A stretch of DNA of 64,000 bases from Apodemus sylvaticus. Taxonomy: Eukaryota; Chordata; Mammalia; Rodentia; Muridae. A program made the translations under genes and the position numbers. How positions within the stretch are numbered: the first letter of the stretch is position 1; each line of letters starts with the position of its first letter. Under the pieces are notes generated by a model. The model saw nothing but the letters and a program-made list of their open reading frames with translations, did not search any database and had not been told where the DNA came from. Positions 33,594-43,689 of this stretch are shown piece after piece. Location: the NCBI RefSeq assembly GCF_947179515.1, contig NC_067485.1:78553846-78617845 (forward strand). The letters are read 5' to 3'.

Positions 33594-34054
33594 AAGGCGA
33601 AGGGTGCTGATGGATAATACTCACCAGAATCAAGCACAGCCTAGAGCCGTAGTCTAAAAAGCAGCAAGCAACACTAAGGCTCAGGACCCAAACTCTGAAA
33701 GTTAGACAAAGGATGCTTCTTGAATACCTTTGTGAGAGTGCCCTGATTCTTCAACTGGGGACACCTGTCCTCGCAATTAGGGCTCTGTGTTTCCCTCACA
33801 GGTTACTTAACACTCTTACTAGTATAATTTCCTTTTCCATTTTGACTTACAGCTTAATGGCCGGCGAGAGCACAAACTAGGGAGTGAATGAGACAGCTCG
33901 CTTACAATTTCTCTTGTAAAATTACGACAAACTAGGAAATATTTTGTTAATTGTGGGGTCTTGGTGAGAAAAGCGTTGAGTCACTGTTTAAATGCCAGTT
34001 TACTGATTATGAAGGTGACTTAAAGGGGAAATAACTTAAAACCCTGCCCTAGTT
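33594..34054. other. Unassigned sequence upstream of the simple-repeat cluster
   Basis: Nothing recognised. Confidence 0.4.
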
Positions 34055-34108
34055 ACCACCACCACCACCACCACCACCACCACCACCACCACCACCACCA
34101 CCACCACC
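34055..34108 (+). repeat. (ACC)18 trinucleotide repeat
   Basis: Eighteen uninterrupted ACC units. Confidence 0.97.
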
Positions 34109-34222
34109 GAGACAAAACTTCCAGAGAGTCAGTATGGGAGGGAATTGGTTACGGATCATCTCAACCGTATCGCGAAACTTTTCTGAGCTATGAAACAACT
34201 GTCTCATAAATCTAATTATATA

Positions 34223-34319
34223 GGAAGGAAGGAAGGAAGGAAGGAAGGAAGGAAGGAAGGAAGGAAGGAAGGAAGGAAGGGAGGGAGGGAGGGAGGGAGG
34301 GAGGGAGGGAGGGAGGGAG
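34223..34319 (+). repeat. (GGAA)n-(GGGA)n compound microsatellite
   Basis: About 14 GGAA units change abruptly to about 10 GGGA units. It is a purine tract of almost 100 bases, about 1 kb downstream of the minus-strand promoter. Confidence 0.97.
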
Positions 34320-35539
34320 ATCCACGACTAAATTATTCCAGCAATACTTAGAACTACAACGTTTTCCATTCGTGTCGCACTATTGCCCCAATTCACTGAG
34401 CCTTCCCATAAGGCACAAGGCATATTAGTCGTCTAAAAAAAAAAAAAAAAGAAAGAGAGAAAAAAAAGCATCTGGGATAGGGGAAATGAGTGAACAGAAG
34501 AATCTACTAACACAACTATATTCGAAAATGCCGTGATGTTAGCTAACACCTTGTACGCTCATTTTAAAAATAAGATTCAAATTTTCTGTCGATTAAATGG
34601 AGTGTGGCTAAAAAGAGCCCGGAGATCCGGATGCTCGACATAGATGAACGCCCCACCATGGAGTAAGACTTCTCTCTTATTGAAACACCTGCGAACCTTC
34701 CCAGCCTCCAAAAGCCGCGCTCCGGGAGCTCCAAACTATCCAGCGAAACTTTGCAAGGACGCACGATTTCCAGGCTTTCCAGCTCCCGCCCGCCCTCCTC
34801 CCTGGGGCTGCTCCGAAGTTCTTGCGGCATCCCAGGCAATCTTTTCAGCGAACCAAGTTTGCCCGGGTCCTGCCCACTCGCGCTCCAGCGGGACGCAACT
34901 GAAACTTGCGAGGGAGACACGTCTCCCCGGGGACCGAAACTCGCACGCGGGGTGGAGGTGGGGGTAGGAAGGCAGCCAATGCGCTCCGCCTCCCGGGGGT
35001 CTGCTCGCAGCGCTGGGCCCTCCGAGCCCCCGGCCCGCCCGCGCGCGCCCGCCCGTCCGTCAATCACATCGCAGACAGCCCCCCCCACGCGCGCGCGCGC
35101 AGCGCAGCGCGCGGACTCCACGGGAGCCGGCTCCGTCCAGGCCGCGCCGCCGCAGCGCACCCTCTGCCCGGAGCCGGGAATGGCGGCGGTCCGCTGCCCG
35201 GGGCCAATTCCGTCCTGACCCCCTCGCCTTTAGCCCCCGCCAGTCCCTCTAGCAGCGGCTAAAGAGAAAAGGAAGTTACCTCCAAGCGGTCCCGGCGGCG
35301 GCGGCCAGTCGCGGGAGGCCGAGAGGGTCCGGCGCGGCGGCGGCGGCGGTGGCGGCGGCTACTGCAGTGCCCTCCGCCCCATTGTTTCCCTTCCAGGAGG
35401 CTCCCGGCAAAGCCGAGCCCGGGAACCAGGAAGTTCCCCGGCGCGACACCTCCTGCCGCCGCCGCTATGGAAACGGCCCCCGCCTTCCCCAGGGCGGCTC
35501 GCCCGGGACCCCGCCTCCGCGCCGCCGGCCCCGCCCGCC

Positions 35540-35584
35540 TCACCGGCCGCCAACAGTCACCGCTGCGGCCGTGGCCGCCGCCAT
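35540..35584 (-). CDS. First-exon start codon with 14-codon ORF
   Basis: The YY1 element itself carries an ATG in near-perfect Kozak context (GCCAAGATGGC). The frame reads MAAATAAAVTVGGR then TGA. The stop arises from the bases of a donor (GGCCG/gtgagg) at 35,544, so if that donor is used the frame leaves the exon open after 13 codons and two bases, as a real coding first exon would. Alanine-rich starts are common for CpG-island genes. Spliced to exon 2 (20,842) the frame stops after seven more codons; spliced to 18,470 it stays open. Otherwise it is an upstream ORF. Confidence 0.3.
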   Translation of the reverse strand: MAAATAAAVTVGGR

Positions 35585-35588
35585 CTTG
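35577..35588 (-). promoter_or_regulatory. YY1 site overlapping the start codon
   Basis: CAAGATGGCGGC on the minus strand. In mammalian promoters this form usually lies just downstream of the start site in the sense direction, which sets the polarity of this promoter. Confidence 0.75.
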
Positions 35589-35628
35589 GCGCGGGCGGGC
35601 GAGCGGGCAGCCCCTGCCTTCCCGGCGG

Positions 35629-35634
35629 CACGTG
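35629..35634. promoter_or_regulatory. CACGTG E-box
   Basis: Palindromic CACGTG about 45 bp upstream of the YY1 site, in GGCGGCACGTGCGC context. A possible site for Myc/Max, USF or similar factors. Confidence 0.45.
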
Positions 35635-35870
35635 CGCTGCTCCCGCGTTCCCGCGGGGCGCGCTCCCGTTGGGCTGCAGGCGGAGGCCGACGGCCCAAGA
35701 CCCTCTGCAGAAAGAAGGGATCGGCGGACCCGGCGGCGCCTGGATTGCTCCAGACCTACGCACCCGCTTCGGCCCGTGCTGTGTCTGACACCTGAGGGCG
35801 GGCGACAGAGCAGGGCGCCTTTCGTGTCCGGGACCGATCAGCTCGCCAGCCTTCCGACGTTGCCTACTGC

Positions 35871-38344
35871 ACTTGGGTTTCTCTTGGACTCGGTATCTTT
35901 ATTCGTGAAGTGAGAGAGGGAAACCGTACCTGCTTCGTGGAATTGTTCCCTGCACAAGCGAATGCTTGCTCGTGTGTGCACAATCTGTCAATAAAGTGGT
36001 GCTGTTACTGACCCAAGGTCACACAGTCAATTTCTAGGCATGTGTGCCGAGTGCTCAGATCAGCACGACTTTGAGTAGGCTACCGTGTGCGAGCCTTTTG
36101 CTGCCTAAAAATGTGTTCAGTGTTCATCCCTGGCTCATCTTTCTTTAGGTCAGCTTTTTCTGTGTCGAGAGTTTTAATCCCCACGGTCTTCCCATTAAGA
36201 GCTGATGTAAAAAGGGATGATGTAAACTTCCCAACACTATAATTTGCTGACAGTTAAATGATTTATTCAATAGAAGCTGCAAAGGCTTGGGTGTGCAAGT
36301 AACTAAAAGGCTTCTGTCCTTGTTTCCAGGAACTAGAATTACTAAAGCTGGCAACTGCACAGATGGTACTCTCTCTCCCAGGCTGGTGAAACCTGACACT
36401 CATGACTGCTTGTCTCTAGCTTTGAGGGACAGAAGGGGAGGCCAAGTCCTGGCCCTTCCTCTGCGTGCAGACTTTAACACCTGTGACTAGTTGGGTCTTA
36501 GATGGCCTCTAAAGCCTCTTCTAACTCTCAAGTGCTGATTAACCACTTTACAGTGTCAGAGGCGAGTAGGGGTCTCCCAGTGAAACTCGGGGTCTTTTGT
36601 ACAGACACACAAACACACAACCAGTTTAAAGACAATAACATAATAAAAATGTATCCTTTCATTCAGGTCTCCTTTTAAACCAGGTTTTGAAACACTACTT
36701 TGAGATTTGTCTGTTTTTTTTCATTGTTTTGTTTATTCTGGTATGTACAAATGGCACAATTGGTTTGATGAAAAATCAGGTCAAAAGTTGGATGGACATG
36801 GGAATTTTTTCAACACTCAAATATAAGGAATAGAATTCCCAAATTAGCATGTCACCAAAGCATTCTCCATTTGGGACAATACCTGCGGATTCCAAGTCTT
36901 TTCGGACAACACATGCACATAGACATGTACTCAACGTGTGCCCTGAAGAGTGCAAAAGTCCTCCAAAAGATGCTTACTGAATTAAATTATGTTTGAGCTG
37001 CCTTGTCTCCAAGATACCTTCACAGAAGCTCGAGAATTCATTCCAGACATTTGGCCACAGATACAAAAACATCACTCAGTTGGAGGGACAGTGCTGGACA
37101 CAAGCTTACTTCACAAACTGAAGACGTTTCCGATGTGTGTGTGTGTGTGTGTGTGTGTGTGAAGTTATACTGTATTCTGGACTTAACTGTCGGCACTGTC
37201 AGCCCAGCTTCAGACTTAGCAGTCTGGACTATTATGAATATTCAGAAATCTATTCAAGAATAAGGGTGGTTGAATTTCACTGAAAACTTACACAAATAGG
37301 AACACTTGAGTCTTGGGGTAGTAGTTTAACAATTCCTGTCCTAAAAAAAAATGCATAGTTAGATTATATCTGCTCCATGATTTTATTCTTGGTAACACAG
37401 GATGCATACCAAGATGCCCTTCAACTGGGGGAAAGTTTACTGCCAATAAAATACCAATGAAAATGAGAAGGGGATAAACAGTTTGTATCTCCAATGAAAA
37501 TATTCCACAAATGCCAAACATTTAGAACTTTCCAATCACATAATGGAGGAAGAGTGGCATTTGTATTTCGTTTTTGGAAGTTATGTTATACTCATGATAA
37601 TACTTATACAATATTGCCAGAGTACATGTTTAAGTTTCCAAGATACCATAATAACTAGGGTCAAGGGTATAATTTGCGGGGAGAACATAAAAAATATAGA
37701 ACATGGGGGAATTTTCGAAAGTAAACTATCCATCCTTAGCTTTAATCTTCAAAAATATGGATCAAAGGCACTGTTGCTAGAGTCTCCTGTAAGCTGAGAC
37801 TTTGCAATGTGGATCAATGGCTATGTAGTCCATTTAGGTTTGGGGAGAAGCTAAGCAGGCTGTGCCATGGAGACTGGAAAGCCTCATGTGATTCGCCTCA
37901 CTCCCTACAATCATTTCTGAAATTACCTAGGAATGCTCTGTCGACTTGAAAAGTCAGTTCCAATGTCTCTGTATGTAACTCATCATGATGAAAAAGAAGA
38001 AACGAGAAAGCATATCAGTGAGTATCCATGGACCAAATGCCAGTAAGGTCCACATCCACACTGCTCATGTTTTTTCCTTTTAAAAAGAAAGGCCCTTCAG
38101 TTTAAAAGAGAAAGTATTGATGACAGAGCCAGAAAGAAGACCACATGGATGGATCATGAATAGCAGAATTGTGCGAATGATGTTACAAACAGTTTGTTAC
38201 AACGATCTGGGGTGGTCTCACTTATTGGTGTTCTAGGGGACTTGAGAAGTGCCCCCTATGTTAAGAGCACACATGCCACGGGATTGGGGACTTGTCTGTC
38301 TTCCATCCTGTTCTGTCCTTTGGTCCAGTTTGCTCTCTGGCCAG
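35871..38344. other. Unique sequence right of the CpG island
   Basis: About 2.5 kb with no SINE or L1 that I can identify, unusually clean for this window. It holds a (TG)13 tract (37,135-37,161), an 84-codon AT-rich frame at 37,543-37,797 with no family match, and a 37-codon ORF at 37,933-38,046. Divergent transcription from the CpG island would cross it. Confidence 0.45.
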
Positions 38345-38393
38345 AGTGAGCGTCCTCTGAATGAATACAGAAAGAATGAGGAGGGGAGAACAG
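38345..38393 (+). other. Candidate 49-nt plus-strand exon
   Basis: A strong acceptor (ttggtccagtttgctctctggccag) and a strong donor (GAACAG/gtaagggg) bracket 49 bases, open in one frame (SERPLNEYRKNEEGRT). It may be an exon of a divergent transcript, or a chance pair. Confidence 0.25.
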
Positions 38394-38730
38394 GTAAGGG
38401 GAGCCGGCTGAAGGAAAGGGCACAAAGGTGGACCAATGCCCAAGTCTTTATGTGTAAAGTTTCTCACTTTTTTCCCATGCTCAAACAGATCTCATGACTC
38501 AATAAGACAAAGTTTAGACAAACGTTTCTGACCACAGAAGTTGCCACTCACTATCTCCTTGCTCCTAGCCATCCTGTTCCTGATTACATAGTAAGGCGGT
38601 TATCACAGTCTGCCAGGAATCTATAATGAGGCTGGATCATTTTTCAGATGTGCCACTTTGTCTTCGTAGCTCTGGAGGACTTTCTGTCAGCGGCACTTCC
38701 ATCTGCCACACTTCAGCCGCCCTCCCCAAT

Positions 38731-38812
38731 CCCCCCAACCCCACCCCCACTCCACCCCACCCTCCCAACCCTACCCCCACTCCACCCCACCCTACCCCAC
38801 CCCACCCCGCCA
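38731..38812 (+). repeat. C-rich CCCCAC minisatellite with 30-bp duplication
   Basis: A CCCCA/CCCCAC tract. A 30-bp unit at 38,735-38,764 is repeated at 38,765-38,794 with two differences. The G-rich minus strand could form quadruplexes. Confidence 0.9.
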
Positions 38813-38871
38813 CTCGAGTCACCTCCCAGGTGCCATACCATTATTCCCAGGATGTGTATTAGTTCAGCCTG

Positions 38872-39022
38872 GAACAGGATCTGAGCATGTGCTACAGCAC
38901 AAGTGTGACAGTCAGAGGACAGCTCTCAGGAGTCAGGACCTGTGCCGGTCCCCGGGATTGAATGCAGGTCATCAGGTTTGGCAGCAAGCGCCTTAACCTG
39001 CAGAACCATCTCACTGGTGCCA
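38872..39022 (-). mobile_element. B4-type SINE, antisense
   Basis: 'gattgaatgcaggtcatcaggtttggcagcaagcgccttaacctgcagaaccatctcactgg' is the reverse complement of a B3/B4 tRNA-like head. Confidence 0.65.
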
Positions 39023-39378
39023 TTATTTTTTAAGTTTCTTCAAACGGATAAAATTTAAATATTAAGATGCACACATATATAAGATATTGAAGAATTAAAA
39101 TATGACTTCCTAGCATTTTTATCTCCATTTTACTGATAAAATGTGTCTTCACACACGTGACTGTTAACTTTTTAATGTGTATGTTGTATACTAGTTCTTC
39201 GAGTGACCTCCCAGTGAACCATGCCTACCAATATTCACACAGCTAGCCTCCCTCCTTTTATATCTGCAATGACCCTGTGACTCAGTACTGTGGGAAGGAG
39301 CAGAGTGATCTCTAAGATGAGGACAAGAGAAGCCTCAAAGTTTCTGAGTCTCTGAAATCCTTCCTACACTTCTCTCAG
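39023..39378. other. Unassigned sequence
   Basis: Nothing recognised apart from the pyrimidine-rich acceptor at its right end. Confidence 0.4.
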
Positions 39379-39464
39379 AAACAGGCAGCTTACAGAGAGC
39401 ACACTAGATAGCCAACCTCACCGAGTCCACTGCGAACAGCCTACCTCAACCATGGCCCACACAG
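39379..39464 (+). other. Candidate 86-nt plus-strand exon with start codon
   Basis: An acceptor (ccttcctacacttctctcag) and a donor (CACACAG/gtgagac) bracket 86 bases. The exon ends with an ATG in good context (CAACCATGG) four codons before the donor, the pattern of a 5'UTR exon carrying a start codon. No partner exon was identified. Confidence 0.25.
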
Positions 39465-39647
39465 GTGAGACAACTGGACATCGCATGCCTGGAGTCCCAG
39501 CTGAACAACACCCTGAGTAACCCCAGGTGACCTTTCAGGTGAGCCCACGTAGCCCCGGGAAGCACAGTAATAAATTGCAGATAGACTTCAGTGTCTTTTG
39601 GCACAAACCTGCAGAAAAGTACAATAAATTTATGAAGAATGAAGTTC

Positions 39648-39985
39648 TGGGCTGGAGAGGTGGCTCAGTCAGCAAAGCACTTGCCACACAAGTGATGCCC
39701 AAGTTCAATCCTCAGGAGCCATGCGAAAAGTCAGGCATGGTGGCACACCGTTATGATCCCAGTATTTAGAAGTAGAGACAGGCAGATGCCGGGGGCTTTC
39801 CGGACAGCCAGCTAAACCCAATCAGGAGGCTCCAGGACGATCTGAGACCCTGTCTCTAACAAAACAAGGCAAACGGCTCCTAAGTGACATTCAGAATCAA
39901 CCTCTGACTTCCACACACTCACATAGTGTGCATGAGTTTCCAGGCACACATGTGCCCCCCCATACACACACACACACACACACAC
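39648..39985 (+). mobile_element. B4/RSINE-type SINE with (CA)n tail
   Basis: Head 'ctgggctggagaggtggctcagtcagcaaagcacttgcc', a B1-like middle, and 'cctctgacttccacacactcacat' before a CA tail (39,964-39,984): a composite B4 structure. Confidence 0.8.
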
Positions 39986-40879
39986 CACACACCAAACGTT
40001 CTAAAGCTCTATTTAACCACATTTCACCTAAAGTTTAATAACAAAATGTCATCAAAATCTGCAGAACCGCCCTGGTCATAGGTCAGGCTCTGAAAACAGG
40101 GTAAAAAAAAAAAATAGCAAATTCTGGAGACTTCAAGGGCACCTTCTTTTACTGAGAAGTTTCTAATTTTGTCTGGGTCTCTGCTTTGAGGTGGGATGAT
40201 GCGTGATTGGACTCTGAGAAGCAACATAATGACCTTGATCAAAGTAAATACACAGTGCTTTCAATTACATTTGACTCAGACATGAAATAAGTCCTTGACA
40301 ACCTACTCTGACTAAAATGGAAAAGACAGAAGGGTCTCAAGCAGCCAGACTCAAGACTCTTGAAAATGAAGCTAGAGATGAAAAAAGAAAAATGACTTTT
40401 TGATCTGCCTAGCTTGTCCTGTCTGATAACATGCCCTGAAAATTACAGGTTCATAATTCTTAATCTGTAATTTTGAAATTCACAAAGGTCTTCAAGTCAA
40501 AACTCTCTTTACGTGTGTTGGCAACTGCATGGTAACTGCCGAACTTTCTTTAGGCTCCTTGTGGTTTCTCTTTGGGGTGGTGCTGGTTGGAGCTCTTTGG
40601 TTTGGTTTCTTCAAGGTGGATGCTTCAGTTCACCTCAGACCCCAAGCTACCCTTCTGCTGCCTGACTAGTTACACATCAACATTTTAGTGTGCTTGATCA
40701 TAAGGTATCATGCTACACTTAATGCATGACACTCCAGAAGTAATTCATAATCCATGTTATCCTAAAAACTAGAGCTTCTGAATTCTGAGCCATCCCTGGT
40801 CTCAGACATAAAGGGACTGTGACGGAGATCCACATCGATGCTACTGTGAAGGTGAGACCATAGAAAGCACGCAGCCAGT
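39986..40879. other. Unassigned sequence
   Basis: No repeat or exon that I can support. Confidence 0.4.
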
Positions 40880-41075
40880 CTCTCGAGTCAGAACCCCAGA
40901 ATCAAATCCTGAACCTCTGCTGCTTGCCAGCTTGGAGACTTGGCGTGGTTGTGTGGTCCTGGGTGCCATCTCACTCCTCTATAAAATGAGTAAGAGAAGT
41001 CGCTCACAGGCTCTTCACAGAACTAAATAGACCACGCATGCAAAATGCTTAGCCCAGCGGAGGGTAGAATTATCA
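40880..41075 (+). mobile_element. MIR SINE (ancient mammalian)
   Basis: The order of MIR segments is visible: 'gaatcaaatcctgaacctctgctgcttgccagct', 'ggtcctgggtgccatctcactcctctataaaatgag', and 'tcacagaactaaatag...catgcaaaatgcttag'. Confidence 0.75.
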
Positions 41076-41689
41076 ATAAACTACTCAAATACAAGGTTCC
41101 CCTCCCTTGCCCCCCACCGCCGAATTCGAAGGGAGATAATATTTCAACAAGGATTTAGTGAGAAAAAAACAAAACAAAATTACTCCAGGTTATTAAGAGC
41201 AAAATGGCATTCAATATAGGAAATTGGAGGCATTTTAAGTCTTTGGAGTGTGTGAAAGGGTAAGAAAGGTCAAAACTATCCAGTAATCCCATATCAGCTG
41301 CAGAGCCTCTGTTAGGAAGCTACTGTTTCCAGATCAGAAATCGAAGTGACGGCAGATCATTACTGCCCACGTCATCGCTGCCATGTCTACCCTTCAGTTT
41401 AGCAGCTAGTAACTGTCAAGGATGTGTGTCAGTGTGCTGGGGTCTAGCCAGCTTCCTTCCAAAAATGTGCATCTGCCAAACCTCTCGTGCCAGCTGCTTC
41501 AAAAGCAATGGCGCATCCTTGTGCCTTCCAGATGCCATGGGGCGGGGCTCTATACCTTATTGGAACTGTACTGCCAATGAACACGGAGAATCACCGCTGG
41601 GTGCCCAGCCTTTCTGATACATCCAACACACATCATATCATAGTCACCAAGTTGTTTGGGGATGTTTTGGTGCACTGTGCTGACGTCTG
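41076..41689. other. Unassigned sequence
   Basis: Open frames at 41,426-41,825 have no family match and run into a probable LTR. Nothing else recognised. Confidence 0.4.
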
Positions 41690-42110
41690 TACCTCAGAGA
41701 TCTGTCCCGCAGTACAACTTCGTATTGTCATTATAATGAAGCATCTCCTGACTCACGGTCTTGTAAAACTATGTTCTCCATCATCTTCTGATTGGTCAAT
41801 GAAGAGCTCATCAGCCAATAGCTGAGAAGGAGAGAATAAGGCGGGACTTCCGTGCCCTGAGAGAGAGAAAAAGAGGGTCTCTAGTAGGCATGGGGATGGG
41901 AGTCGCGGTGAAGAGACAATGAAAAAAGGAGGGGCCAGAGAAAGACTGAAATAGCTGTAATACCACGTGGCTGGGAATAGTCCAGGCCAGTGTAATCGGA
42001 TTAGAATAGATCAGAATCTACCCAGATATAGGGCAAGAAGCTTATTAATAATTAATTAATTAATTAACTAATATAATGGTCTCCAGGTCATTATTCGGGA
42101 ACAAGAGGAG
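41690..42110 (+). mobile_element. Probable ERV-type LTR fragment
   Basis: 'tcttctgattggtcaatgaagagctcatcagccaatagctgagaaggagagaataaggcgggacttcc' has the paired CCAAT-type boxes and GGCGGGACTT of murid class II ERV LTRs. It is followed by an (ATTA)n stretch (42,043-42,066). The subfamily is not identified. Confidence 0.4.
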
Positions 42111-42662
42111 GCATAGAAAAAGCCCTGTGCTTTTCTATGGAGTGAAACGATTCATGTTGGTAGACTAGTTTGTTTTTCTCTTACAGTGCTAGCACTCAAA
42201 CTTGCACCCTCACATAAGCTAGGTTAGCACTTCCCCAATCCTCAGCCCCACCATAGAATTTTCCATAAGAGCTCTGGGAGCGAGGGACTGACTCCCTGAC
42301 GTGTCTGCAGTTGCTTGCGCAGCAAGAGACTCAAGGCTCTGTATTCCACACCTTAAGCAGATGGCTAAAGGGAAGTTCAGTTGCCAATCAACGAGTTTGT
42401 GTGTCAAGTGAAAAAATGTATTGCTATTAAATATTCCACTTAGTATTCCAAGATCAAATAATTCTTCCTGTCAAAAATCCTTCACTCTGTTTATGTTATC
42501 ACTTCCTGGTTGCTTTCCTTTAAGTTGACTCGTCCCTATGTAAATAAATTTATAGAGAAATTTTTTGAATAAATATCTAAAGTAAAATGCAAATCACAAC
42601 ATTAGAACACAGGTGTCATGTCATATGAATAGAGGATAAAAATATAAAAATGAACACATTGA
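42111..42662. other. Unassigned sequence with SINE remnant
   Basis: 'gctagcactcaaacttgcaccctcacataagctaggttagcacttccccaatcctcagcccc' (42,188-42,249) is an antisense SINE head remnant. The rest is AT-rich and unassigned. Confidence 0.45.
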
Positions 42663-42948
42663 TCATGGTATGCACTCACTAATAAGTGGATATTAACCTA
42701 GAAAACTGGAATACCCAAAACATAATCTACACATCAAATGAGGTACAAGAAGAAAGGAAGAGTGGCCCCTTGTTCTGGAAAGACTCAATGAAGCAGTATT
42801 CAGCAAAACCAGAACGGGGAGGGGGAAGGGGTGGGTGGGAGGACAGGGGGAGAGAAGGGGGCTTATGGGACTTTTGGGGAGTGGGGGGGCTAGGAAAGGG
42901 GAAATCATTTGAAATGTAAATAAAAAATATACCGAATTTTAAAAAAAA
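42663..42948 (+). mobile_element. 5'-truncated L1 3' end
   Basis: Starts at 'atggtatgcactcactaataagtggatatta' (end of ORF2), then a G-rich 3'UTR, 'aaatcatttgaaatgtaaataaa' and an A tail. Confidence 0.93.
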
Positions 42949-43051
42949 TGAACACATTGGAAATAAAACAATATCAAACCAGTTAGTAAGAGAGCTTGAT
43001 GCCTATTTCCTATGTTGGAAAGAGAGATTCCTGTGTCATAGAGATGTTGGT

Positions 43052-43405
43052 TGTTGTCTTGGGCAGGTTTTCTATTGCTATGAAGAGACACCATGACCAC
43101 AACAATTCTTACAAAGAAGAACATTTAATTGAGGCTGGCTTACAGTTCGGAGGTTTCGTCCATTATCATCATGGCAGGAAGCATGGCGGACAGAGTACAG
43201 GCAGACATGGTGCTGGAGATGTAGCTGAGAACTCTATATCTGGATCCACAGGCAACAGGAAGAGACTGTGAGCCACTAGGCTGGCTTGAGCCTCTGATAC
43301 CTCAAAGCCTTCTACCAGCGACACACTTCCTCCAACAAACCACCTCCTAATAGTGCCACTCCCTATGGACCTATGGGGGCCATTTTTTTTTAGATCACCA
43401 CAGTT
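43052..43405 (-). mobile_element. Rodent MaLR/ORR1-like LTR repeat, antisense
   Basis: Same subfamily as 468-830: 'gtcttgggcaggttttctattgctatgaagagacaccatgacc', 'acatttaattgaggctggcttacag', and an end in 'cctaatagtgccactccctatgg' and 'agatcaccacag'. Confidence 0.65.
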
Positions 43406-43689
43406 GTACTAATAGCAAATATCCTATCACCAATCTTTATTGGTTCACTGATTCATCAGCTGATACCTTCACCAGGGCTAAAAGGAAATCATGATATATG
43501 ACAAACCAAAGGTGTCACTATGGGAGATGATGGTGTTTGAAGCCTTGTTGGTCTTCCCTACCTCAGGAGGCCCTGCCTGTGTTTCAGGCAACACACTTTC
43601 TGCCGATTTGCTAGCTTAGCTGAGGGTCAGGATATTGAGTGGCGCCATTTTGGGAAACTACTCAGAAGTTGGGTGTGGCGTTATGTCAG

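Larger units (their letters stand above)
35280..35600 (-). other. Proposed first exon, minus strand
   Basis: If transcription starts just upstream of the YY1 element (about 35,600), the first good donor with an uninterrupted GC-rich leader is CTTGGAG/gtaactt at 35,280. A closer alternative donor is GGCCG/gtgaggc at 35,544. The leader contains an ATG in strong context (35,584) listed separately. The exact start is inferred from motif position, not seen. Confidence 0.5.
34870..35870 (-). promoter_or_regulatory. CpG-island promoter
   Basis: This roughly 1-kb interval is the only place in the window where CpG is dense (runs of GCGCGC, CGGCGG and CCGCC). It is free of SINEs and L1s. It contains CCAAT boxes (34,976-34,980 and 35,204-35,208), GC boxes, an ETS-like CAGGAAGT near 35,427, a CACGTG at 35,629 and a YY1 site whose sense orientation is on the minus strand. 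There is no TATA box where a start site would be expected. The pattern is that of a housekeeping-type promoter firing leftwards, with possible divergent firing to the right. The GC-rich frames here on both strands are compositional. Confidence 0.9.

Noticed and set aside
34564..35160. 198-codon minus-strand frame overlapping the CpG island
   Set aside because: GC-rich composition makes stops rare, and three other frames are equally open on both strands. It lies below the 35,280 donor, in the proposed intron, and shows no domain.
35349..35913. Plus-strand frames of about 148 codons in the CpG island
   Set aside because: Arg/Pro/Ala-rich compositional frames with no family match. The YY1 orientation argues for leftward transcription.
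38626..38884. Proline-rich plus frames and glycine-rich minus frame
   Set aside because: Products of the CCCCAC minisatellite.
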